Both the position numbers and the translations under genes were made by a program. This document shows, in pieces, positions 33,162 to 43,500 of a stretch of DNA of 58,965 nt. Source of the stretch: Mycobacterium sp. 852002-40037_SCH5390672 (GTDB lineage Bacteria > Actinomycetota > Actinomycetes > Mycobacteriales > Mycobacteriaceae); contig NZ_LZTA01000095.1 in NCBI RefSeq assembly GCF_001665875.1, positions 1 to 58,965 of the forward strand. Direction: 5' to 3'. Within the stretch, counting starts at the first letter, position 1. Every line of letters begins with the position of its first letter. The notes beneath the pieces were generated by a model, which saw only the letters and a list, made by a program, of their open reading frames with translations, did no database searches and was not told the DNA's origin.

Positions 33162-34498
33162 TACCAATATCTGACGATCGTTTCGGCGGCGGTCTTGACG
33201 CCGAGCGCGCCGACCCGGTCGTGATCGTGGGAATGGGTGTGGAGGCACCCGGCGGCATCGAAACCGCCGAGGGTTACTGGGATCTGCTGGCACACGGCCG
33301 TGAGGCACTGGGCCCGTTTCCCGCCGACCGCGGCTGGGCGGTGCGCGAACTGCTCGCCGGCTCGCGCCGCAGCGGTTTCAAAGAGATTCATGACCGCGGC
33401 GGGTTCCTCACCGGCGCAACCACATTCGATCCGGAGTTCTTCGGCATCTCACCCCGTGAAGCCGTCGTGATGGATCCGCAGCAGCGGGTGGCGCTTCGGG
33501 TGGCCTGGCGTGCGTGTGAGAACAGCGGCATCAATCCCGACGACCTTGCCGGGCACGATGTGGGCTGTTTCGTCGGCGCCTCGGCCACCGGCTACGGACC
33601 CGAGATGGCCCAGTTTTCTGAGCACAGCGGTCATCTGCTCGCTGGGACCGCGCTCAGTGTCATCTCGGGCCGCATCGCCTACACGCTGGGATTGTCCGGG
33701 CCTGCAGTGACCCTGGATTCCTCGTGCGCGTCCGCGCTGGTGGCGTTCCACGTCGCGGTGCGCTCGCTGCAGAACGACGACTGCGATCTGGCCATTGCGG
33801 GCGGGGTCAACGTGCTGGGCTCGCCGGGTTTCTTCGTCGAGTTCTCCAAACAACACGCACTCTCCGACGACGGATACTGCCGCCCCTACAGTGCGCAGGC
33901 CAGCGGCACCGTGTGGGCCGAGGGAGCGGCGATGTTCGTGCTGCAACGTAAATCGGCCGCGCTGCGTGCCGGCCGGCAGATCCTGGCCGAGGTGCGGGCC
34001 ACCGCCATGAATCAGGACGGCCGCAGCGCCGGTCTGAGCGCGCCCAGTGGCGATGCCCAGGTCCGGCTGTTCCAGCGGGCCATCTCCCAGGCCGGGATCG
34101 AGCCCGCCGAAGTGGGGATGATCGAGGGGCACGGTACGGGCACCCGCCTCGGCGACCGAACCGAGTTGCGCTCACTGGCCCAGACCTACGGCGATACCGC
34201 ACCCGGCGCCGGAGCATTGCTGGGTTCGGTGAAATCCAACGTGGGTCACTCCTTGGCCGCCGCCGGCGCGCTGGGACTGGCCAAGGTGCTGGTCTCCGCC
34301 GAACACGGCGCCGTCCCACCCACCCTGCACGCCTGCAACGCGAGCCCCGAAATCGAATGGGAGAAACAAGGTTTGCGGTTGAGCCAGACCTTGACGCCGT
34401 GGCCTGCGATCGACGGGCAGCGCACGGCCGCGGCGTCCGCATTCGGGATCGCCGGGACCAACGCACATTTGATCGTCTCCGTTCCCGAGGTCGCATGA
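33158..34498 (+). CDS. mbtC: mycobactin polyketide synthase, ketosynthase protein
   Basis: The 446-residue stand-alone ketosynthase has active-site Cys190 (LDSSCASALVAFH), His in EGHGTGTRLGD, and His in VKSNVGHSLAAAG, so the catalytic triad is complete. It condenses the growing chain with an extender loaded by MbtD to make the beta-hydroxy acid unit of mycobactin. The length equals that of M. tuberculosis MbtC (about 444). Its GTG start overlaps the mbtT stop (GTGA) and its stop overlaps the mbtD ATG, so translation is coupled on both sides. Confidence 0.94.
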   Translation: MIPISDDRFGGGLDAERADPVVIVGMGVEAPGGIETAEGYWDLLAHGREALGPFPADRGWAVRELLAGSRRSGFKEIHDRGGFLTGATTFDPEFFGISPREAVVMDPQQRVALRVAWRACENSGINPDDLAGHDVGCFVGASATGYGPEMAQFSEHSGHLLAGTALSVISGRIAYTLGLSGPAVTLDSSCASALVAFHVAVRSLQNDDCDLAIAGGVNVLGSPGFFVEFSKQHALSDDGYCRPYSAQASGTVWAEGAAMFVLQRKSAALRAGRQILAEVRATAMNQDGRSAGLSAPSGDAQVRLFQRAISQAGIEPAEVGMIEGHGTGTRLGDRTELRSLAQTYGDTAPGAGALLGSVKSNVGHSLAAAGALGLAKVLVSAEHGAVPPTLHACNASPEIEWEKQGLRLSQTLTPWPAIDGQRTAAASAFGIAGTNAHLIVSVPEVA

Positions 34499-37400
34499 TG
34501 CTTACCCATGGGCTGCCGGACGGGCGCATCCCGGTCCTGCTCACTGCCCACGACCCAGAGCTGATCCGCCGGGACGCGGCGGCGATCGCCGATTACGTGG
34601 CCCGCGCCGAGGACTCGGCAGACCTGACCGCTGCGGTCTCCTCCACCCTGCTGCGGTTGCGGCGGGTGCGACGTCACCGCGCGGTGGTACGAGCGGCAGA
34701 CTGCGCCGAACTCGTCGCGGGACTGTCCGCGATCGCCGGGGGCGAGGAGCACGAGCTGGTCTCGCGCTCCGCGAAGACAACGCCACCGCGCATCGCGTTC
34801 GTGTTCCCCGGCCAGGGCAATCAATGGCAGGCGATGGGCGCCGGCGCCTACCAACGGCTACCGGCCTACCGCGAGGCCGCCGACCGGTGCGCCCAAGCGT
34901 TCGCGTCCGCCGGATTCCCTTCTCCGCTGCCGTATCTGGTAGGCGACGAAGAACGAAACTGGTCGCGCACCGAGATCCAGGGAGCGCAGTTCACCCACGC
35001 GGTGAGCCTGGCCGAAGCATGGCGATCCTGCGGGGTGCTACCCGATATCACCATCGGTCACAGCCTCGGCGAGGTGGCGGCGGCTTATGTGGCGCAAACG
35101 GTATCACTGCCGGACGCAGTCGCTTTGGTGGTTGCCCGCGCCACCGTCGTCGACCACCTGACCGGCCGCTATGCGATGGCGGTGCTCGGAACCGGCCTTG
35201 ACGTCGCGGCGTCGCTGCTAGCCGAGATGCCCGGCTGGCTGGAAGTTTCCGCGGTCAACGGACCGTCGTCCACCGTGGTCGCCGGTGATCACGACGCGGT
35301 GGCCGCCGCGGTGGAGCTGGCCCAACGACGGGGCATCTTCAGCCAGCAGCTATCCGTCGACTATCCCGGACACACCAGCGCACTACGGCCGCTGCGCGCG
35401 AGTCTGGCCGAGCTGACACCCAAGTCATCTTTCCGGGACGGGCCGGTGAGGTTCATCGGCTCCACGCTGGGCGCCGAGGTGGGGGACGCGACCGACTTCT
35501 CCGGCTATTGGTATGAAAACCTCTGTGGCACAGTGCGATTTGATCTCGCCGTGCAGCATGCCCGCAGCTGTGGGGCCGATGCGTTCGTGGAGCTCTCGGC
35601 GCACCCGTCTTTGCTCTACCCGCTGGGCGACATCGTCGACGACGAGTCGACCGTCATCATCGGTTCGGGCCATCGTGACCGATCCATCACCGATTCGCTG
35701 TCGGCGAGCATCGCCGCCATCGCGACCGCCGACCCCGGCTGCCAGTGGGCCGGCGCGGTCCCGCGGGCCGACCGGCCCGCGCTGCGCGGGTTCCCGAACG
35801 CACCGATGCGTGCGGTGCACCTGTGGGCGGCACCGCAACGAGTGACCGAAGCGACGCCGGCACCGGCACTCACCGTGGCCGTCGAGGACTGGCAGCCGAC
35901 GACCGCGCCGATCACGCCGGGAGCAACCGCCCCCGACATCGGATTCGTCGGTGCGGGCGCGCTGGCACAGCAGTTGATCGATGCCATTGCGGCACATGGC
36001 GGCTGCCGAACGGTGTCACCGAACGAGGCGGAAATCCTCGTGGTAGCCGCGCCAGAGCTCGACCAGCTCGACGCCATCTCCGCAATCGAGGAGATGGCCG
36101 GTAGGCCCGGGGCGGGCCTACCCGATTACCCCGCACTCATCGGCCCACGATGCCGGGCCGTCTGGCTGCTCACCGCCGGTTCCGAACACATCGACCGGGA
36201 CGACCCCAACGTCTCCCCGGCACAGGCGGCGCTGGCGGCCATGCATCGCAGCACCGGCTTCGAATTCCCGGACCAGGCATTCGGGCATCTCGACCTCGAA
36301 CACCGTGACGTCGATGCCGCCACGGCACGGGCCGTCGTCGAGGCGCTGCTCGGCGATGTGGGCGAAGTCGCGCTGCGGGGCACCGAATCGCCGCGACGCC
36401 ACGTCCGCACGTTCCGTGCGTGCCGCGAGTCGGCAACCCGGCGACCACTCGATGCCGCCACGTTGGACGATGTCCTGATCACCGGCGGCAGCGGAGCCAT
36501 CGGACTGCAGTATGCGCGGTATTGCCTGCAACGCGGTGCCCGGACCATCACCCTGTTGAGCCGCAACGGTGTTGATCCGACGGTGCTGCGTGAGCTCGCC
36601 GACCGGCATGACGCCAAAGTGCTTGCCCCTCAGTGCGATATCACCGATCGCGCCGCACTGGCCGCAGTCGCAGACCAGTATGCGGGTTCGGGCGCCTCAC
36701 TGCTGATCCACACCGCAGGCATCGCGCAGGCGCGATCGCGTTCCGAACTCACCGGTTCGGATGTGGCAGCGGTATCCGCGGCCAAGGTCCGCGGACTGGC
36801 GTTGCTGGCCGACGTGTGGCCGCTGCGGCGTGACTGCCGGATCCTGGCCTGCTCATCGGTATTCGGAGTCTGGGGCGGCTACAACCACGCGGCATACGCG
36901 GCGTCCAACCGGATGCTCGACGTGTTGGCCGCCCAGTTGCGCGCCAAGGGCCACGACTGCACGGCAATCCGCTGGGGACTGTGGCAAGGCGCCGGGGTAG
37001 TAGTGGGCAACGAGATCACCCGCACCGAGCGCTCCGGCCTGGTGGCAATGGAACCGGAGCAGGCGATCGAAGCCAGTCTGTACCGCTACGACGGCGATCC
37101 ACTGATTTTCGACGCGGACTTCGAGCGGCTTCAGGTGTTCTTTGAAAGCCAGGGCATGCCAATGCCGTTCAGCCTTTCACGGACCGGTACGGGCGAGGAC
37201 CGCGATGTCTCGGTTGAGAAGCCACTGGCCGAAGTGGTGCGGGCCGAATTGGCCGCGACGTTGCACCTGGGTGACTCGCTATCGATCGACCCGGGTACCT
37301 CGCTGATCGACCTGGGTGTGGACTCGTTGCTCGCACTCGATTTACGTAAGCGCCTGCGCCGGACGGTAGGGAACTCGATTCCGGTGTCCCGCATGCTCGG

Positions 37401-37545
37401 TGGCATCACCGTGACCGAGTTGATCGACGCGTTGCGTGCCGACTCAACCGGCGGGCCCGCGGCGGCGCCGTCATTCGAGCGCGCCGGCGCTGCCAACGTT
37501 GCGCACCACTCAACGCTCGCGATGCTCGAAAGGTTGGACTCCTAG
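34495..37545 (+). CDS. mbtD: mycobactin polyketide synthase, AT-KR-ACP protein
   Basis: This 1016-residue protein works with MbtC. It has an acyltransferase domain with GHSLGEVAAAYVA (Ser190), a ketoreductase domain (nucleotide-binding ITGGSGAIGLQYARY near residue 663; YNHAAYAASN active-site region near 805), and a carrier domain with Ser944 (DLGVDSLLALDL). No dehydratase or enoylreductase motifs are visible, which agrees with a beta-hydroxyacyl product. An ATGATG start overlaps the mbtC stop; I take the first ATG. The length agrees with M. tuberculosis MbtD (about 1004). Confidence 0.94.
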   Translation: MMLTHGLPDGRIPVLLTAHDPELIRRDAAAIADYVARAEDSADLTAAVSSTLLRLRRVRRHRAVVRAADCAELVAGLSAIAGGEEHELVSRSAKTTPPRIAFVFPGQGNQWQAMGAGAYQRLPAYREAADRCAQAFASAGFPSPLPYLVGDEERNWSRTEIQGAQFTHAVSLAEAWRSCGVLPDITIGHSLGEVAAAYVAQTVSLPDAVALVVARATVVDHLTGRYAMAVLGTGLDVAASLLAEMPGWLEVSAVNGPSSTVVAGDHDAVAAAVELAQRRGIFSQQLSVDYPGHTSALRPLRASLAELTPKSSFRDGPVRFIGSTLGAEVGDATDFSGYWYENLCGTVRFDLAVQHARSCGADAFVELSAHPSLLYPLGDIVDDESTVIIGSGHRDRSITDSLSASIAAIATADPGCQWAGAVPRADRPALRGFPNAPMRAVHLWAAPQRVTEATPAPALTVAVEDWQPTTAPITPGATAPDIGFVGAGALAQQLIDAIAAHGGCRTVSPNEAEILVVAAPELDQLDAISAIEEMAGRPGAGLPDYPALIGPRCRAVWLLTAGSEHIDRDDPNVSPAQAALAAMHRSTGFEFPDQAFGHLDLEHRDVDAATARAVVEALLGDVGEVALRGTESPRRHVRTFRACRESATRRPLDAATLDDVLITGGSGAIGLQYARYCLQRGARTITLLSRNGVDPTVLRELADRHDAKVLAPQCDITDRAALAAVADQYAGSGASLLIHTAGIAQARSRSELTGSDVAAVSAAKVRGLALLADVWPLRRDCRILACSSVFGVWGGYNHAAYAASNRMLDVLAAQLRAKGHDCTAIRWGLWQGAGVVVGNEITRTERSGLVAMEPEQAIEASLYRYDGDPLIFDADFERLQVFFESQGMPMPFSLSRTGTGEDRDVSVEKPLAEVVRAELAATLHLGDSLSIDPGTSLIDLGVDSLLALDLRKRLRRTVGNSIPVSRMLGGITVTELIDALRADSTGGPAAAPSFERAGAANVAHHSTLAMLERLDS

Positions 37546-37546
37546 C

Positions 37547-40500
37547 GTGACAAACTCCACCGGCGTCAGCACCCATCTCGACGATGAGCGCTTGGAACTA
37601 TTGCGCCGCAAGCTCACTGAACGCGGCCTGGCCAGGACGACCGGGGCGGCGCCCGTGGCGACCGACGATGCGCCACGCTTGTCGGTCGGGCAGCACCGGA
37701 TGTGGTTCGTGCAGTCCGTGGATCCCGATAGCGCGCTGCTCAACATCTGCGTCTCCTACCGCCTGCGCGGCAACGTTGATACCGTGCAGTTACATCGTGC
37801 GGTCGATGCCGTCGCGGCGCGGCACCGCGTGCTGCATACGACGTACGCCACCGACGGTGAAGGCGACCCGCATCCGGTGATCCGCGACGACCTGCGGCCC
37901 GAGTGGGCCGAACACGACTTGGCCGGGTTGACCGAGCAGGCGCGCCGGTTGCGGCTGGATGTGCTGGCGCAGCGGGACTTTCGGCGGCCATTCGACCTGA
38001 GCAAGGATTCGCCGTTGCGAGTCACCGCGGCGCGCTTGGCCTATGACGAACTGATGCTGCTGATCACCGCACACCACATCGCATGGGACGACGGCTCGTG
38101 GGCACCGTTCTTCGCCGATCTGACTCGCGCATACACCGACCCGGACGGCTTCACCGATGGGCAGGTGCTGCCGGATCTTTCCGCGGATGCGACCGCCGTT
38201 CGTCAGGCGGATCTGGACTACTGGCGGCCGCTGATGGCCGACCTTCCGGAGCCACTCGAGCTTCCCGGGCCCAACGGTTCGGTGGTGCCCACCACCTGGC
38301 GCGCACAGCGCGCAACCGCGCGGTTGTCGGCCGACACCGTCGAGCGGGCGTCCGCGCTGGCCCGCGAGGCGGGCGCCACCCCATACATGGTGTTGATGGC
38401 GGCGGTCGCCGCCCTCGTGCACCGGTACACCCAGTCGACCGACTTCCTGATCGCCGCCCCGGTGCTCAACCGCGGCGTGGGCACCGAGGATGTCATCGGG
38501 TACCACGGCAACACCGTGGTGATTCGCCTGCGGCCGCAGTCGCACCAGACGTTCCGCGAGCTGCTGACCCAAACCCGTGACGGCGCGGCGGGCGCCTTCG
38601 CTCACTCGCGCGCCGACCTGGACTGGCTGGTGCGCGAGTCGAATCCCGATCGCCGGCATGGCGCCGACCGGATGACCCGAGTGAGTTTCGGGCAACGGGA
38701 GCCCGATGGCGCCGGCTTCTGTCCGCCGGGCGTGCGCTGCGAACGTGGCGAATTGCGCGGCCATTTCAACCAATTGCCACTGAGCCTGATGGTCGAGCTG
38801 AACCGGACGCCGGATGGCTCCGGCGGCGGCTTGGTCGAGGCCGAGTACCTCGTCGAGGTGATGGATCAGCAGCTGGTCGCGCAACTGCTGCGCCACTACG
38901 CCGCCTTACTGGACGGCCTGCTGTCCGACCCCGACGCGACGCTGTCGGCGTGCGCGTTGATGAGCGCGGAAGACGCCGAGTGGCTGCGCGCGGTGTCGAC
39001 CGGTGCGGAATTCGTCACCCCGGCCAGCACATTGCCCGAGCTGATCAGCCGGCGGGCGGGTCTATCGCCCGATGCCGTTGCCGTCGTCTACGAGGGCCGC
39101 GGCTACACCTACCAAGAGATCGATGAAGCGTCCAACCGCTTGGCGCACTGGCTCATTGAGCGAGGAATCGGCACGGAGGACCGTGTCGCGGTGCTGCTGG
39201 ACAAATCTCCCGAATTGGTCATCACGGCACTCGGGGTGCTCAAAGCGGGCGGGGTTTATCTGCCGGTCGATCCCACCTATCCGGAGGACCGGCTGAGCTT
39301 CATTCTCGAGGATGCGGACGCCAAACTAGTTCTGCGCGAGCCGGCTACCGACCTGGCGCGCTATCCGGCCGGCGCTCCCGCCGAGTTGATCCGGCCGCTG
39401 AGCCCGCAAAACACTGCCTACCTGATCTACACCTCGGGTTCCACCGGACTGCCCAAGGGTGTTCCGGTGCCGCACGCACCCATCGCCGAGTACTTCGTCT
39501 GGTTCGGCGACGAATACCGCATCGACGACACCGATCGGCTGCTGCAGGTCGCGTCGCCCAGCTTCGACGTGTCGATGGGTGAGATCTTCGGCACGTTGAT
39601 CATGGGCGCCCGCTTGGTGATTCCGCGACCCGACGGACTTCGCGATATCGGCTATCTGACCGAGCTGCTGGCCCGTGAAGGCATCACGTCGATGCACTTC
39701 GTGCCGTCACTGCTGGGGCTGTTCCTGTCCTTGCCCGGCGTCAGCCAGTGGCGGACGCTGCGGCGCGTGCCGATTGGCGGCGAGGCCCTGCCCGGCGAGA
39801 TCGCCGACAAGTTCCACGCCACCTTCGACGCGTCGCTGTACAACTTCTACGGCCCGACCGAGACGGTCGTGAACTGCACCAGCTACCCGGTGGAAGGCGC
39901 CCAGGGTACCCGGGTGGTGCCGATCGGCCGGCCCAAGATCAACACCCAGGTGTATCTGCTCGACAACGCGCTGCTGCCGGTTCCCGTCGGAGTGATCGGG
40001 GAAATCTACATCGCCGGAACGCATGTGGCGCACGGATATCACCACAGGCCGCAGTTGACGGCCGAGCGCTTCGTCGCCGACCCGTTCACGCCCGGCGGGC
40101 GGATGTACCGCTCCGGTGACCTGGCCCGCCGCAACGCCGATGGTGACATCGAGTTCGTCGGCCGCGCCGACGAGCAGGTGAAGATCCGCGGTTTCCGCAT
40201 CGAGCTCGGCGAAATCGCGGCCGCCATCTCGGTCGACCCCAGCGTGGGACAAGCGGTCGTGCTGGCCATGGACCTGCCCCAGTTGGGCAAGAGCCTGGTG
40301 GGATACGTGACGCCGGCCCAGGGCGCCGGGACGGAATCGGTTGACGTCGAGCGCATCCGCGCCCGGGTGGCCGCCGCGCTGCCGGACTACATGACTCCGG
40401 CCGCATATGTGGTGCTCGACGAGATCCCGATCACCGCGCACCAGAAGATCGACCGCGGGGCGTTGCCGCAACCACAGATCGAAGCCGCCACCGAATACCG

Positions 40501-43500
40501 CGATCCGACGACCCGCACCGAACACCGCATCGCGCAACTGTTTTCCGGGTTGCTCGGGCACGAACGCGTGGGTGTCGACGACTCATTCTTCGATCTGGGC
40601 GGCCACTCGCTGGTCGCCACCAGACTAATCACCGCGATCCGCGCGGAGTGCGGCGTCGAAATCGGCATCCGCGAGGTGTTCGAACTCGCCACGGTGGGGT
40701 CGTTGGCCGAGCGGGTCGACCAGCTCAGTTCGGGCGAACTGACGCAGTCGCGGCCCAGACTGATCACCACCGCACACGACGGGCCCATGCCGCTGTCGGC
40801 CTCGCAGCTGCGCAGCTGGTTCGCCTACCGCGTGGACGGGCCCAGTCGTGTCAACAACATTCCCTTTGCCGCGAAACTGACCGGGCCGTGGGACATCGAT
40901 GCGCTGATCGCCGCCGTCGGCGATGTCGTTGCCCGGCACGAAATCCTGCGCACCAGCTACGTCGAGCTGGACGGCGTGCCCTATCAGGTGGTGGGCCCGG
41001 CCGGCGTCGAGGTTCCGGTGCGTCGCGAGGTCGGTCCCGACGACGCCTGGCTGCAGCAGCAGCTGGACGCCGAGCGGCGCCACTGCTTCGAGCTGGACGG
41101 TGAATTGCCGATCCGGGTCGCGGTACTGCGCGCCGAGAACGCGGGCGAGCATGTGCTGTCGCTGGTCGTGCACCACATCGCCTCCGACCATTGGTCCGCG
41201 GGCGTGCTGTTCTCCGACGTGATGACGGCCTACCGGGCCCGGCGTGGCGGAGAAGCGCCGTCCTGGGCCCCGCTTCGTGCGCAGTACGCCGACTACGCCG
41301 CCTGGCAGCGCGCCTTCCTGGGCCTGGATTCCGAAGCGAGCGGCCAGGAATCCGCCATAGCCGGCCAGCAGCGGGAGTACTGGACTCGGCAGCTGGCCGG
41401 GCTGCCGGAGGACACCGGGCTGCGACCGGACTTCCCGCGCCAGCCGGTGCCCAGCGGCGAAGGGGAGTGCGTCGACTTCCACGTCGACTCGGCCACCCGC
41501 ACCAAGCTGGGTGCGCTGTGCCGCGAGTTGGGCATCACCGAATTCATGCTGCTGCAAACGGCCGTCGCCGTCGTCGTGCACAAAGCCGGTGGCGGAACCG
41601 ACATTCCGCTGGGCACTCCGGTCGCGGGCCGCACCGAAGCCGAGTTGGACCAGCTGATCGGATTCTTCGTCAACATCCTGGTGCTGCGCAACGACATGGA
41701 CGGCAATCCGACGTTGCGCGAACTGCTCAAGCGGGCGCGGGAGACCGCCCTGGCCGCCTACGCTCACCAAGACCTGCCGTTCGACCGGGTGGTCGACAGC
41801 GTCAGTCCGGTGCGCTCGCTGTCCCGCAATCCGCTGTTCCAAGTTGTGGTGCACGTCCGGGATCACCTGTCCGCCACCCGGGTCATCGAGACCGCGGCGG
41901 CGGGCAGCGGCGAGCAGGACACCGTGTGCACGTCGCTGGACCCCATCTTCGACATGGCACACGCGGATCTGAGCGTCAACTTCTTCGGCACTGACGGCTC
42001 CGGCGACGTCGGCTACAACTGCAATGTCATCTACCGCACCGAGCTTTACGCCCGAAGCTCCATCGAGCGGTTGGCCGGATGGCTGACCCGAGCCCTCACC
42101 GAGTTTGCCGACGACGTCGACCAAACTTTGCGAGACGTCCAGCTGATCGATGGCGGGGAACAACACCGCATCCTGCGGGAGTGGAGCCGCGGTGAGCGGC
42201 CGCCGCACGACCGGCCGCGCTCCATCCCGGAATTGCTGGAACCCAGCAGGACGTGGGGAACGGACCGGATCGCGGTGCGCTGCGGCGACGAGAGCATCGA
42301 TTACCCTGCGCTGCACCGTCGTTCGGATAATCTGGCCGCCCTGCTCGCCAAGAACGGAGTGCGCCCAGGATCGTTGGTGGGGCTGTCGACGCGGCGGAGC
42401 ATCGAGCTGGTGGTGGCGCTGGTGGCCATCATGAAGTCCGGTGCCGGTTACTTCCCCATCGACCCCGGTTATCCGCTGGCGCGAAAGCAATTCATGCTCG
42501 ACGACGTGCAGCCGCCGGTCGTGGTCGCGACGACGGAAGCGGTGGACACCATGCCGCGGGTTCCCGGGGTTGAGCTGATTTCGATGGACGACCCACAGGT
42601 ACGCGCCCTGGTCAACCGCGATGAGGCGGATCCTCAGGTGAGGGACTTGCGGTTGCCGCACCCCGATGACCCCATGTACCTGGTGTTCACGTCGGGGTCC
42701 ACCGGCAAGCCGAAAGGTGCGGTGGGAACGCATCGCTCGATGGCCGCCCGGCTCGACTGGCAGCTTCGGCACTACCCGCCGCGCACCGACGACGTGCGAT
42801 TGGCGCAGGCCTCGATCACCTTCCTCGAGGGCGGCATGGAGATGCTGGCCGGCCTGGCGGCCGGCGCGACCATGATCCTGGCCGACGATGCCGAGCACCG
42901 CGACCCGGAGGCCCTCGGCGACTTGATGAAGCGGCATTCGGTTGCCCAGGTCACTGCCGTGCCCAGCCTGGTCTCGGCGTTGGTGGACAGCCGGCCCGAC
43001 GCCGTGCGCTCACTGTCACGTCTGGTGTGCGGTGGCGAACCGGTGAGCATGTCGCTGCTGCAGCGGCTGGGTTCGGTGTGCGCGGACGAGGACGGCGCCG
43101 GTACCGAGTTGTTGAACAACATCGGTTCCACCGAGACCTCAGGGGCGGTGTCCCGGGGGCGGTTGGGCCTGCCGAATCCGCTTGTTGGAAAGCCGGTCCC
43201 GGGTGCGCAGGCCTACCTGCTCGACGACGGACTGCGTCCCGTGCCGATCGGCGTGGTGGGCGAGCTGTATTACGCCGGTGACCAGCTGGCTCGAGGGTAT
43301 TGGAAACGCCCCGGTCTGACCGCGACGCGGTTTATCGCCAATCCCTTTGGGGTAGAAGCGGGTTCGCGGTTATATCGCAGTGGCGACCTGGCCCGGTGGA
43401 CCGAGGACGGCCAACTGGAATTCGTCGGACGGTCCGACCACCAGGTGCAGGTCCGTGGATTCCGCGTCGAGTTGGCCGAGGTCGAGGCGGCCCTGGCGAC

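Noticed and set aside
40625..42937. 770-residue ORF antisense to mbtE
   Set aside because: Composition is His/Gly/Arg/Gln-rich, typical of the reverse frame of high-GC coding DNA; the NRPS domains on the plus strand are unambiguous.
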